A stretch of DNA of 64,000 nt from JdFR-22 sp964534325 (GTDB taxonomy: Archaea; Halobacteriota; Archaeoglobi; Archaeoglobales; Archaeoglobaceae). The translations under genes and the position numbers were made by a program. The notes under the pieces were generated by a model that saw only the letters and a program-made list of their open reading frames with translations, made no database searches and was not told the origin of the DNA. This document shows positions 1-8,114 of this stretch, piece after piece (position 1 is the first letter of the stretch; each line of letters starts with the position of its first letter). The stretch spans positions 55,345 through 119,344 of the forward strand of contig CAZHOR010000006.1 of the NCBI GenBank assembly GCA_964534325.1. Direction: 5' to 3'.

Positions 1-481
1 TGCACACCGGGACATCCCAATCGAAATCCGCGTTTAAGTCAAAGAACCTGTCCGCAGGAATCGTATGGAATGCAGACACCACTCTGCTGTGTTTTAGTAT
101 GGAAGCCAGTTTCTCGGCCGCCGAACCCGATTCAGGTGGGCAGAACTGAAAACAACCGCTCTCCTTTCTCATGGGAACGATAGGGGAGACCACTATTTTA
201 TCCCTCAGGTCGTCCCTAAGCTCCTCAGCGGTAGAAAAAACGTATTTCCACGGTATAGTAATTATAGAGATTTCTCCTTCTTTAGCAACATCCTCATTGC
301 ACATTCCGATGAACTCGCAGTCACTTTTTACATCCAATACGCATTCCCTGTACTCTTCACACTTTTCCAAAGCTTTTTCTTCTTTTCTAGAGCCAATTAA
401 GACTTCGTGACCCAGTAATGCAAGTCTCAAAGCCAGACCGGCTCCAATATCACCAGTTCCCCCTATCAGAGCGACTCTCAT
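1..481 (-). CDS. npdG: F420H2:NADP oxidoreductase, partial (3' end outside window)
   Basis: The protein begins MRVALIGGTGDIGAGLALRL, a Rossmann nucleotide-binding loop at the extreme N-terminus. It continues with SRKEEKA, ITIPW and VVSPIVPM segments, which are typical of F420-dependent NADP reductase. This enzyme moves hydride between reduced F420 and NADP in the cytosol to supply NADPH. The start is the ATG at 479-481, preceded by a GGTGAT ribosome-binding site. About 160 codons are present and the C-terminus is cut by the window edge. The family call is confident; the exact physiological direction is inferred from the family. Confidence 0.9.
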   Translation of the reverse strand, partial: MRVALIGGTGDIGAGLALRLALLGHEVLIGSRKEEKALEKCEEYRECVLDVKSDCEFIGMCNEDVAKEGEISIITIPWKYVFSTAEELRDDLRDKIVVSPIVPMRKESGCFQFCPPESGSAAEKLASILKHSRVVSAFHTIPADRFFDLNADFDWDVPVC

Positions 482-631
482 ACCATCACCTTTTTGACTT
501 TGCTGGGAAGCAGGTTTTTTAAATTTTTTTTAATGACATTTTTGGTGGTGCCATAAGTAACATGTCCCATAATCTTTTGACAGCAAACTTTTATACTCCA
601 AAAGGTTAACACTAAAATATCAGCTGCACAA

Positions 632-705
632 GGGGCGGTAGGGTAGCCTGGTCATCCTCCTGGCTTTGGGTGCCAGAGACTGGAGTTCAAATCTCCGCCG
701 CCCCA
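632..705 (+). tRNA. tRNA-Pro (anticodon TGG)
   Basis: A full cloverleaf can be folded. The acceptor arms are GGGGCGG and CCGCCCC, the anticodon stem is CTGGC/GCCAG with loop TTTGGGT, and the T-arm is CTGGAG...CTCC with a GTTCAAAT loop. The anticodon TGG reads proline codons. The CCA end is not encoded; one discriminator A follows the acceptor stem. Confidence 0.95.
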
Positions 706-884
706 CTTAAAGAATTGTTGCAGCTCTTTTTAAGAAAGGTTTTTTCTCCTTCTCTACTGACTTGATCAACTTACAGGTCAAATCCCGTCTAAAAATAGTG
801 TTCTAATGTCTTGGATGTAATCCTGATCCATTCCAAGTTCTGGAAGATAAAATATGGTTCAATAATCTGATGAGTTATTAGCTT

Positions 885-1163
885 TCAACCAATGTCTTCG
901 TACTCTATCCTCACTCTCTTTTTTAGTTTGACCCTTATCTCCCCTTTGTCTGATTCCATGGTCTGCACCACTCTATCTCTCTCCATGGCCCTCACGTGAT
1001 CGGATACAGTCTGTCCCGAAGAAAAATCGAAGTTCTCGCTCAGTCTATAGTAGATCTCGCCCATATCCAGTTCTCCTCGTTTCTCCAGCATGTTATATAT
1101 TTTAACTCTCACCGGATGCGAAAGTGCATGAGCGATCTTGCTTATCTCGTAAACGTATTCCAT
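885..1163 (-). CDS. ArsR-type winged-helix transcriptional regulator
   Basis: This 92-aa protein has the ArsR-like N-terminal signature IAHALSHPVRVKIYNMLEKRGEL followed by a recognition-helix region (SGQTVSDHVRAMERDRVV) and a wing (KGEIRVKLKKR). No cysteine metal-sensor motif is present, so the ligand is unknown. No clear Shine-Dalgarno precedes the ATG, so the mRNA may be leaderless. It stands alone between tRNA-Pro and an Lrp-type domain gene. Family assignment is good; target genes are unknown. Confidence 0.8.
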   Translation of the reverse strand: MEYVYEISKIAHALSHPVRVKIYNMLEKRGELDMGEIYYRLSENFDFSSGQTVSDHVRAMERDRVVQTMESDKGEIRVKLKKRVRIEYEDIG

Positions 1164-1515
1164 AAAAACAGGTTTACTAATTACTATAAAAATCGTGTTC
1201 TGCTAAAAATATTTCCTCATTTTCGGTTATCAAAATGGTAATCATTTCTATTTCCAAATATTTTATAGGGAGACGCTCTAAATACATCAATAGTGGTGGC
1301 TGGGAAGTAAAGATTGTAGAAATTGTAATAACCCTCACCAATGTTTTACTTCCGCCCCCCTCCATAACACCCCCTACCAGCCACCACTTTAAAACCTCTT
1401 CTTCACCATCAAAACAGGATCGACATATTACTTGAAAGTTTGAGGGCTCAGCTCTTAGCAGAATTGTTAAGCGGTGGTTCCCGCTCCCTTTGTTATCCTG
1501 TTATAGTTTAATAGA

Positions 1516-1740
1516 TTATATGCCTATCAGGGTTAGGGTTGATTTTATCTTATCTGTTTTTCTTATCTTGTCTATTATCTCTTTGAGCTGGTCGTCACCG
1601 CTTGTTTCTGTTTTCAGCACTATATCATAAACCCCATAGACGATAGTTGTCTCCACAACCCCCTTGATATCCTTTAGGACCTCGTAAACAGAGTACTCGT
1701 ATCCTGCTTCGGTGTTAATTAGAATGTACGCTGATGTCAT
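1516..1740 (-). CDS. Stand-alone Lrp/AsnC ligand-binding (RAM) domain protein
   Basis: The 74 residues match the C-terminal effector domain of Lrp/AsnC regulators: MTSAYILINTEAGYE, a variable helix, then GVYDIVLKTET and a final helix/strand. No DNA-binding HTH is present. Such stand-alone RAM proteins form oligomers that bind amino acids or partner with full regulators. It overlaps the end of the upstream hypothetical gene by 26 bp and is probably co-transcribed with it. The family is clear from the pattern; the partner is unknown. Confidence 0.8.
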   Translation of the reverse strand: MTSAYILINTEAGYEYSVYEVLKDIKGVVETTIVYGVYDIVLKTETSGDDQLKEIIDKIRKTDKIKSTLTLIGI

Positions 1741-2053
1741 AATTGTACATTCTTATAAAATTAAAAAAGTTTTCTGTAGGGTCGTCATTATCTTTGTTTG
1801 CTATATATTTTACTTTTTCTTCGCTGATTTTCCTTATAATTGCTTTTGGTTTTTTCTTTCCCGTGATGTAGTTTTTGACTTCAGCAGTGATCTGGCAATA
1901 GGCGGGGCATTCTTTAGTGACAAAATCGTAACCCCTACAAAAACTTAGATTGGAACAGTACAAGGTCCTGAGCTTCTCGCTTCTCAAATTAACCTTGATA
2001 ACTGCCAAGATTCTGGCCATTTCGACTTGGAAGCAAGAATGATTTGAGGACAC
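1715..2053 (-). CDS. Small cysteine-containing hypothetical protein
   Basis: A 112-aa frame with GTG start, or about 101 aa from the ATG at 2020. It contains four cysteines in the order C-x5-C-x9-C-x3-C near residues 33-54, suggesting a metal site. The C-terminal half is rich in Lys and acidic residues. A possible TATA element near 2076 would place transcription start close to the GTG, consistent with a leaderless message. I do not recognise the family. The 26-bp overlap with the RAM-domain gene suggests an operon. Confidence 0.45.
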   Translation of the reverse strand: MSSNHSCFQVEMARILAVIKVNLRSEKLRTLYCSNLSFCRGYDFVTKECPAYCQITAEVKNYITGKKKPKAIIRKISEEKVKYIANKDNDDPTENFFNFIRMYNYDISVHSN

Positions 2054-2162
2054 TTTAATGGGTAAACTATACTACTTTAATAACTTTTAGGAAATGCTGT
2101 GATGATGCATATAATAATAACGAAGTGAAAGTAATTTAAGAAAAAATAAATTGGTGGGAGGA

Positions 2163-3818
2163 TTAGTACATCCCGCCCATTCCTCCCATGCCGCCCATTT
2201 CATCCATGTCTGGCATTCCGCCTCCTCCACCTCCTCCGGTGGATTTGGAGGCGATAACGTCATCTATACGCAATAGCATAACCGCTACTTCTGTTGCAGA
2301 GCTAATGGCATGGGTCTTGATGCGGAGGGGCTCAACTACTCCCTTCTCGTACATGTCGATTATCTTTCCAGTAGCTACGTCGATTCCGAAGCTGGTATCT
2401 CCTCTCTCGTGCGCTGCCTTCAACTCCACCAGAGAAGTGATGGGATCAATTCCTGCGTTCTCTGCTAATGTTTTGGGCACGATTTCCAGGGATTTGGCAA
2501 AAGACTCAACGGCGAGCTGCTCTCTACCGCCGAGTGATGGCGCGTAATCCCACAGCTTTAGTGACGCACCGATCTCAGGAGCACCTGCACCGGAAACTAC
2601 TTTACCATCTTCCAGAGCAACAGACACGACTCTAATAGCGTCTTCGAGACCTCTGGCTACCTCATCGACCACGTGCTCGGTCCCGCCTCTTACCAGGACG
2701 GTAACTGCTTTAGGATTTTCGCAGCCGGTAATGAATATCATCTTCTCGTCGCCAATTCTCTTCTCTGCCACTGATCTAGCACTACCGAGGTCTTCTTCGC
2801 TTATGCCCCTGATATCTGATAGTACTTTGGCTCCTGTTGCCTTGGATATCTTCTCCAGATCGCTTTTCTTGACCCTTCTTATGGCCATTACACCCTTTTT
2901 GGCCAGATAATACTGTGCGAGGTCATCAATTCCTTTCTGGCACAGGACGACATTGGCTCCGGATTTGACTATGTTGTCCACCATATCCTTGAGCATCTTT
3001 TCTTCCTGGTCAACGAACTTCTGAAGCATGTCCGGGTCAGTGATCCTGATCTTGGCGTCTGTCTCAGTCTCTTTGACTTCCAGTGCCGAGTCCACCAGTA
3101 GTATCCTGGCATCTTCAATTTTCTTGGGCATGGCAGGATTAACTATCTCTTTATCCATTACAATGCCATCGATGAGCTCTGTATTCTCCACACTGGCTCC
3201 ACTTCTCTTTTCAACCTTTATGAAATCTGTATCAGTAGTAATATCTCCTTCAGACTCTTCTGCAATCACTTTTACGGCATCTACCGTTATCTGTGACAGC
3301 TTATCAATTGCTACTTCTGCACCCTTGCCTGTCATAGCGGTTGCAGCGATCTTCTTCAGAATCTCTTCATCACCGGTACCAACTGGAATAGCGGTCTCAG
3401 TTATTACTTCTTTAGCCTTCTCGGCGGCAAGCCTGTATCCTCTGGCTATAAGAGTGGGATGAATGCCCTGATCAAGAAGTTCTTCCGCTCTTTTAAGCAG
3501 TTCACCGGCAAGAACTACCGCCGTGGTAGTCCCATCTCCTACTTCATCCTCCTGCGTTTTGGCAACCTCTATCACCATTTTGGCAGCCGGATGCTCTACA
3601 TCTATTTCCTTCAGAATGGTCACACCATCATTGGTAATGACCACATCCCCCAGACTGTCAACCAGCATTTTATCCATTCCTCTGGGCCCCAATGTAGACC
3701 TCACAGATTCGGCAATGGTTCTGGCGGCCATTATGTTGACCCTCTGGGCATCTTTTCCTGTTGTTCTTTGGGTACCTTCCCTCAATATGAGTATAGGTGT
3801 ACCTTGCGAGCTTTGCAT
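2163..3818 (-). CDS. thsA: Thermosome subunit (group II chaperonin)
   Basis: A 551-aa ATP-dependent protein-folding chaperonin subunit of the archaeal CCT-like thermosome. The N-terminal GPRGMDKMLVD and NDGVTILKEI segments, the GDGTTTAVVLAGELL nucleotide-binding motif near residue 95, VVSGAGAPEIG near 405, and the C-terminal glycine-methionine tail (GGMGGMGGMY) are diagnostic. A strong GGAGGTG ribosome-binding site lies 9 bp before the ATG and a TATA box lies further upstream. The length is full. Which paralogue it is cannot be decided from one copy, so the symbol is generic. Confidence 0.97.
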   Translation of the reverse strand: MQSSQGTPILILREGTQRTTGKDAQRVNIMAARTIAESVRSTLGPRGMDKMLVDSLGDVVITNDGVTILKEIDVEHPAAKMVIEVAKTQEDEVGDGTTTAVVLAGELLKRAEELLDQGIHPTLIARGYRLAAEKAKEVITETAIPVGTGDEEILKKIAATAMTGKGAEVAIDKLSQITVDAVKVIAEESEGDITTDTDFIKVEKRSGASVENTELIDGIVMDKEIVNPAMPKKIEDARILLVDSALEVKETETDAKIRITDPDMLQKFVDQEEKMLKDMVDNIVKSGANVVLCQKGIDDLAQYYLAKKGVMAIRRVKKSDLEKISKATGAKVLSDIRGISEEDLGSARSVAEKRIGDEKMIFITGCENPKAVTVLVRGGTEHVVDEVARGLEDAIRVVSVALEDGKVVSGAGAPEIGASLKLWDYAPSLGGREQLAVESFAKSLEIVPKTLAENAGIDPITSLVELKAAHERGDTSFGIDVATGKIIDMYEKGVVEPLRIKTHAISSATEVAVMLLRIDDVIASKSTGGGGGGGMPDMDEMGGMGGMGGMY

Positions 3819-3874
3819 GCTTTAAAACACCTCCATAAATTTCGTGTAATTATCACCATCGCTGTATCAGAAGT

Positions 3875-3893
3875 TCTATATATACTTTACTGT
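3875..3893 (-). promoter_or_regulatory. TATA-box promoter of the thermosome gene
   Basis: On the minus strand the stretch reads AAAG followed by TATATATA, i.e. a purine-rich BRE next to a canonical archaeal TATA box, about 60 bp upstream of the chaperonin ATG. The expected start about 25 bp downstream leaves a leader carrying the GGAGGTG site at 3828-3834. The call rests on base pattern only. Confidence 0.65.
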
Positions 3894-4053
3894 GAATAAT
3901 CCGTGGCTCAACTTTGACGGTCTCATGGTCTGCAAAAGCTTCTTGTGACATCTTCTGGGGTTTGCAAGCACTTATCGATTTCTATTCCAACACCTGATAA
4001 AATTTCGCTTGATTATCGCAAATGTTTTCAACTCAATATATGAGGTAGTTATA

Positions 4054-4686
4054 ATGGAAGAGATAAGGATGTGCCCTGACCACGGCTTTTATCGGGGCGA
4101 GCTTTGCAGTTGTGGATATACAGGCGAAACTGTCCTGGGCGCGGAGAGAGTTGAGAAGCTGGGAAGGTTCATATCCGGAGCCCTCAGACACTTTCCCCAG
4201 AAATTAAAGCTGGAAATGGATGAGAACGGATGGGTGGACTTCAATTCTCTTGCCAGAGTCGCTTCCAAGAAGTATAGGTGGGCAAATCAGTGGCTTATCA
4301 AGGCCATTGTGGGTTCAGATGAAAAGAAAAGATATGAGATACAGGGAGAAAAGATAAGAGCGAGATACGGGCATAGTGTAGATGTTAAGCTCAATGATTA
4401 TCCTGAATCAGAAGAGAGCACCCTATACTATGGAACGGGAGAAGAAGAGGCACACAGGATGCTGGAGATCGGGATAAAGCCGGTTTATCAGACCTTCGTC
4501 CATCTATCCACCACCATAGAGAAAAGCGAGAGAGTAGCAAAATTCCGGACAGATAATCCCATGATACTGGAAGTGGATGTAGAGAACGCCAGAAAAAATG
4601 GAGTGAAGTTCCTTAAGGCCAACGATTATATTGTTCTCACCAAAGAAGTCCCACCAGAATACGTGAAGAAATATAACTATAACTGA
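4054..4686 (+). CDS. kptA: RNA 2'-phosphotransferase (Tpt1/KptA family)
   Basis: A 210-aa protein with the KptA core: SGALRHFPQKLKLEMDENGW, then RYGHSVDV, the YYGTGEEEAHRMLEIGIKP NAD-binding stretch, and VHLSTT. The family transfers an internal RNA 2'-phosphate to NAD, giving ADP-ribose 1'',2''-cyclic phosphate. An N-terminal extension carries a Cys cluster (CPDHGFYRGELCSCGY), probably a small zinc knuckle seen in archaeal members. The ATG at 4054 is preferred over an in-frame ATG at 4009 because GAGGTAG sits 7 bp upstream and the sequence before it looks non-coding. Confidence 0.9.
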   Translation: MEEIRMCPDHGFYRGELCSCGYTGETVLGAERVEKLGRFISGALRHFPQKLKLEMDENGWVDFNSLARVASKKYRWANQWLIKAIVGSDEKKRYEIQGEKIRARYGHSVDVKLNDYPESEESTLYYGTGEEEAHRMLEIGIKPVYQTFVHLSTTIEKSERVAKFRTDNPMILEVDVENARKNGVKFLKANDYIVLTKEVPPEYVKKYNYN

Positions 4687-4766
4687 CCGACTTTCTGTAT
4701 ATTCTGTTTCTGATTTATTTGGTGGTGACCATTACCATTAAAAACATTGGTTTGTCGCTATACTCT

Positions 4767-5198
4767 TTAGTTCAGTGAATAAAATGCCTGAGGGATTCGC
4801 AAGGTCTTGTTCAACTTTACTGTGGAGTTACCGGGGAAGTATAAGGTGACATTCTCCACCGGTTCGTTGAGTGTCACGCCAGGAAAGCAGATCGTGTCAT
4901 TAAGATTTATTGTATCCAGTTTTATCTCTGCATTGTTAAAACCTACTTTATCTACCTTGAGATTACTGGTATCGTTAAACAGGGATAGTAAATCCTCCTC
5001 TATGTATTTGGCGCCGAAAAGGAAGCCTTTTATCTGCTGTAGAGCATCTAATCGGTAATAAAACTCAACACTAACGTTTGAGTTCTCGTACCTAACGTTG
5101 ACCTTTTCGATGGTTACATTGGTGGCTAATGCAGTATTGGTGAAAATGACCAATAACGCAATTATCGCTGTAATTCTTACCAGCAGTCTCAAGTTCAT
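4767..5198 (-). CDS. Secreted hypothetical protein
   Basis: A 143-aa protein starting MNLRLLVRITAIIALLVIF and ending the leader with TNTALA, a classical signal peptide (charged N-region, about 15-residue hydrophobic core, AxA-like cleavage). The mature part is rich in Asn, Val and Thr and looks beta-stranded, with several N-x-T/S sequons typical of glycosylated archaeal surface proteins. The start at 5198 has an AGGTGAGG site and fits the signal peptide; a longer in-frame start at 5273 is less likely. Family not recognised. Confidence 0.65.
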   Translation of the reverse strand: MNLRLLVRITAIIALLVIFTNTALATNVTIEKVNVRYENSNVSVEFYYRLDALQQIKGFLFGAKYIEEDLLSLFNDTSNLKVDKVGFNNAEIKLDTINLNDTICFPGVTLNEPVENVTLYFPGNSTVKLNKTLRIPQAFYSLN

Positions 5199-5324
5199 TT
5201 TCCTCACCTTCACCTCTCTAAATATAAAATTTTCTTCATTCCAAATTAAATATACTGTGATAATATTTATCATGTGAATGACACCGCAATGCTTATTTAC
5301 TAAGAAAAATTAATAGTAAAGGCT

Positions 5325-5387
5325 GGGGTGCCATTTCACTGGTTGACAACCTTCCCGCCGTCACCACTGTAACATTTTTGGCACCCC
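5325..5387. repeat. Inverted repeat with inner hairpin; possible structured RNA
   Basis: Perfect 8-bp arms, GGGGTGCC at 5325-5332 and GGCACCCC at 5380-5387, enclose 47 bp. The interior holds GGTTG-A-CAACC and a GGTGA/TCACC-like pairing. It lies in a 460-bp intergenic stretch that otherwise holds no convincing gene. It could be a small RNA or a decayed element end. Pairing is seen directly; function is unknown. Confidence 0.4.
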
Positions 5388-5661
5388 TATTAATTATTGA
5401 TATATTCTACAGATTAAGGACCGGGTCAGTTGGTTTTTAAGAAACTGGAAAAAGTTTGATGGCCTAAGCAATGTGAATGTAGATAAATGATCGTATCTGA
5501 TTCTTATCCCTCACGGAACAGGATCAGCTGGAGGTTATTAAATTAAAAGTGGCGATTGAGTCTGCCGTATCTGAAGAAATGTTATTTATAGAAAAAATAT
5601 TCTGAAAAAATTGAATAATATTTCTATTCGGACCGCTTTCTGCTTACAAGCCCTTTATAGA

Positions 5662-5877
5662 TTATTTTTTACCTTTTCCTTCTCTTCTCCCCTTTTTCCC
5701 TTTTTTTCCTCTGTTCCCTTTTCCCTTGTCTCTTCCTGAACTTTTGTTTTTCCTTTCTTCTTTCTTCAGTGCATCACTTTTTAAAGACCCATTTTGATTC
5801 CTTTTTGACCCAATTCTACCCCGTATATCATTTATTTGGCCTTTTACTCTATTTAACAAACCCATTGCTTCATTCAC
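5662..5877 (-). CDS. Small lysine/arginine-rich basic protein
   Basis: A 71-aa frame. The first 35 residues form a plausible amphipathic helix (MNEAMGLLNRVKGQINDIRGR). The C-terminal half is almost entirely Lys, Arg, Gly and Ser. A GGTGA site lies directly before the first ATG, so a second in-frame ATG four codons on may be used. Extreme composition suggests nucleic-acid binding, but low-complexity AG-rich DNA can also give such a frame by chance. Confidence 0.4.
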   Translation of the reverse strand: MNEAMGLLNRVKGQINDIRGRIGSKRNQNGSLKSDALKKEERKNKSSGRDKGKGNRGKKGKKGRREGKGKK

Positions 5878-5976
5878 CTTTTTTACGCTTATTATTTTAA
5901 GTCACAAAGGAATTTAAATTTTTGCCAGATCAACACAAAAATTAGATGGACTTACAATTAAGCAAAAAAAAGAGGT

Positions 5977-6013
5977 CTGGAGAGGTAGATTAAGGACCAA
6001 AGTACCTCTCCAG
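5977..6013. repeat. Perfect 11-bp inverted repeat with GGAGAGG core
   Basis: CTGGAGAGGTA at 5977-5987 is mirrored by TACCTCTCCAG at 6003-6013, with a 15-bp spacer. This is the first of several TGGAGAGG/CCTCTCC elements in the next 400 bp. It could form a stable hairpin or act as an operator. Confidence 0.6.
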
Positions 6014-6041
6014 TTGATAATTTGTCCCAATTCGAACACTA

Positions 6042-6373
6042 ACACCTCTCCAACCGGCATAGGAAGTATGACTTGTTAATAATAAAGCTTTCGATTTTGA
6101 CTCAACACATCAAAAAAATGTCCCGGGGGTCGGGCTGGGCACCTCTCCACTCAATATAATTCAATGACACCTAATATTAGATAAGCATCCTGAAATTGTC
6201 ATGGTGATGACGCACGGTTAAGGTAGCAAGCGAGAGGTAAAGCTGTTCTTGGCTCTCACATGCATGTTATTCTGAAAATTTTAAATAATTAAAGAATGAA
6301 GTACTAATCATTACAGAAGTACCGTATTGGTCTAAGGTCCCGGGGGGTGACACCTCTCCAACCGGCATTGGAA
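6042..6373. repeat. Pair of 24-bp direct repeats in a decayed region
   Basis: ACACCTCTCCAACCGGCAT followed by A or T and GGAA occurs at 6042-6065 and again at 6350-6373, differing at one base. A shorter relative (GGCACCTCTCCACT) lies near 6140. The 6140 and 6350 copies are both preceded by a GTCCCGGGGG run. Read on the minus strand both long copies encode PMPVGEV, so they may derive from duplication of one coding segment. Confidence 0.6.
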
Positions 6374-6790
6374 CCTTTTTACCGGGACTTTTCAGATATA
6401 CTCTATAGTATAGGTTGCCATTGGATAATTCAGCCAGCTTATCAGTTATGCACATTTCTTTTATCTGTTCCATGTCCTTTTACGCAACTCGTACTGTATG
6501 TAGTATCGATCAATAACTTCTCTCACCTGGCAGATTGTAGCGAGTTCATGGAGTAACCTTCGTATCCGGGTATGAATCGAACGAAAGGCATTGTCTCGTA
6601 GGCAGTAACCATGCCATCCAGCTCAAAAGAGGCTTTTACCATCCCATCCACTAGAATTTCCACACCTTGGGGCTTCATAGCTGACTTTGATCTCCATAAG
6701 CAGCGCCAGTTTCTGCTCGATTAACAGTAATTCAGCACCACACTGCCGGCAAGCTTTTGACTGGAAATTATTTGATTTATTTATATAAAT
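6267..6790 (-). pseudogene. Frameshifted remnant of an unknown gene
   Basis: Coding-like minus-strand sequence is split over three frames. CRQCGAELLLIEQKLALLME... near 6755-6662 continues one frame over as EILVDGMVKASFELDGMV, stopping at 6523. It returns to the first frame as EVIDRYYIQYELRKRTWNR, and a 68-residue stretch beginning MEQIKEMCITD follows to 6267. No single frame is intact. I do not recognise the parent family. A two-Cys CxxC near the start hints at a zinc-binding protein. Decay or sequencing error cannot be told apart here. Confidence 0.45.
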
Positions 6791-6881
6791 TAATCCAAAT
6801 GTTATGCCCGTGTAACACACCGGGTGTAACTTGTGGGATACGACCAACTCTTTTATTAATTCTGTAAATGTAGGCTATTGC

Positions 6882-8114
6882 GTGTATATCATAATAGGTG
6901 GAGGCAAGGTTGGCCGAAGGATAGCAAAGAAACTCCCTCAATCGGTGATAATAGAAAAAGATCCTGAAATAGTTGATGAGTTGAGGGAAGAAGGAGTTGA
7001 GGTAATAGAGGGTGATGCCACGGATGAGGATGTCCTCTCCAGAGTAAACATTAGTGATGCCAGGGTTATAGTCGTTACCAATGACGATTTCACCAACATC
7101 ACTTTAGCAGAAATCGCTGCCAGTATGGGAGCAAAAGAAGTGGTATCCAGAGTGGAGGACCCGGACCACGTTAGCACTTTTGAGAAGCTGGGTATAAGGT
7201 GCGTTCCATACGGGGGAAGGATTGTGGAGAACGTTCTTTCCATACTCGGCGAAGAAGAAAGAAGGTATTTTGAGATAAAAATCGATAGCGGATCCGAATT
7301 CAAAGATAGGCGTCTTAGGGATGTTTATGTAGGAGAAGATTGTGTTACCATATCCATTTTCAGGAGAGGTAAATTGTTCCGCCCGCACCCGGATTTCCTC
7401 ATAAGAGAAGGAGATAATTTGGGAGTGCTGTGCAGTAGGGAGGTGGAAGAAACAAGGAGGCCCTTTAAAGAGATACTGGTTATTCCTTACCGGCCCAGCA
7501 GTAAAGCAATTCTGGAGGAAGCCAGGATGTTGGCATCCATGTTCAATGGGGAGCTCTTTTTGGGGGTAAAAAGAGAAGATGTTCTGGTCTATAAGTTGAG
7601 AAAGCATATCTCCGAATTCGATGAAATGAGCGAAGAAGACGTTATTGAACTGTTAAGACAATTCGGCAAAGAGTTCGACCTCATTATAGCCAGTGTCCAC
7701 CACATCGAAACTTATAGAGATAAAAAACTGATTGAGGAGCTGGACTTCGATTTTGACACTCCTGTTCTCATCACCAAAGGTAAAAAGGAATACAATAACG
7801 TTCTTGCCGTGATCAACACTTCTGACCCCCTAAATATGCTCAATTATGTTCGCGGTTTTTCTCAAAGATGTTATGTTAAGATGATGGCCATTGATGAAGA
7901 GAGTCTGGTGTATAAAGGGCACCTGGTGGAGAGCCACTCCACGATAGAGACAGAGTTGATCAGAGGCAACCCCATCATAGATGTGGTGAAGGAGGCCAAA
8001 AAGGGCTACGACCTCATCATATTCTCTATAGAGAACGATATAGGCAATATCGATGAGGATATTCTGTGGAGAATCGTTCTAAAAACTTCATCTTCAGTAA
8101 TGGTGGTAAGATAG
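6882..8114 (+). CDS. TrkA-type NAD-binding regulatory protein with USP-like C-terminal half
   Basis: About 410 aa from the GTG at 6882, which places the Rossmann loop (YIIIGGGKVGRRIA) at the N-terminus as usual; an in-frame TTG at 6831 would add 17 unlikely residues. Residues 1-120 form a TrkA-N domain (IEKDPE, EGDATDEDVL, VVTNDD), about 125-205 a TrkA-C domain (FRPHPDFLIREGDNLGVL). The last 200 residues resemble universal-stress-protein folds (EILVIPYRPSSKAILEEARMLA). Its stop abuts the start of the antiporter gene at 8115, so it is probably the nucleotide-sensing gate regulator of that transporter. Confidence 0.85.
   Translation: MYIIIGGGKVGRRIAKKLPQSVIIEKDPEIVDELREEGVEVIEGDATDEDVLSRVNISDARVIVVTNDDFTNITLAEIAASMGAKEVVSRVEDPDHVSTFEKLGIRCVPYGGRIVENVLSILGEEERRYFEIKIDSGSEFKDRRLRDVYVGEDCVTISIFRRGKLFRPHPDFLIREGDNLGVLCSREVEETRRPFKEILVIPYRPSSKAILEEARMLASMFNGELFLGVKREDVLVYKLRKHISEFDEMSEEDVIELLRQFGKEFDLIIASVHHIETYRDKKLIEELDFDFDTPVLITKGKKEYNNVLAVINTSDPLNMLNYVRGFSQRCYVKMMAIDEESLVYKGHLVESHSTIETELIRGNPIIDVVKEAKKGYDLIIFSIENDIGNIDEDILWRIVLKTSSSVMVVR

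Noticed and set aside
1177..1365. 62-codon minus-strand frame starting in a G-rich stretch
   Set aside because: It has no recognisable domain or ribosome-binding site and lies in AT-rich promoter-like sequence.
2188..2547. Plus-strand open frame rich in proline and serine
   Set aside because: It is the antisense shadow of the glycine/methionine-rich thermosome tail.
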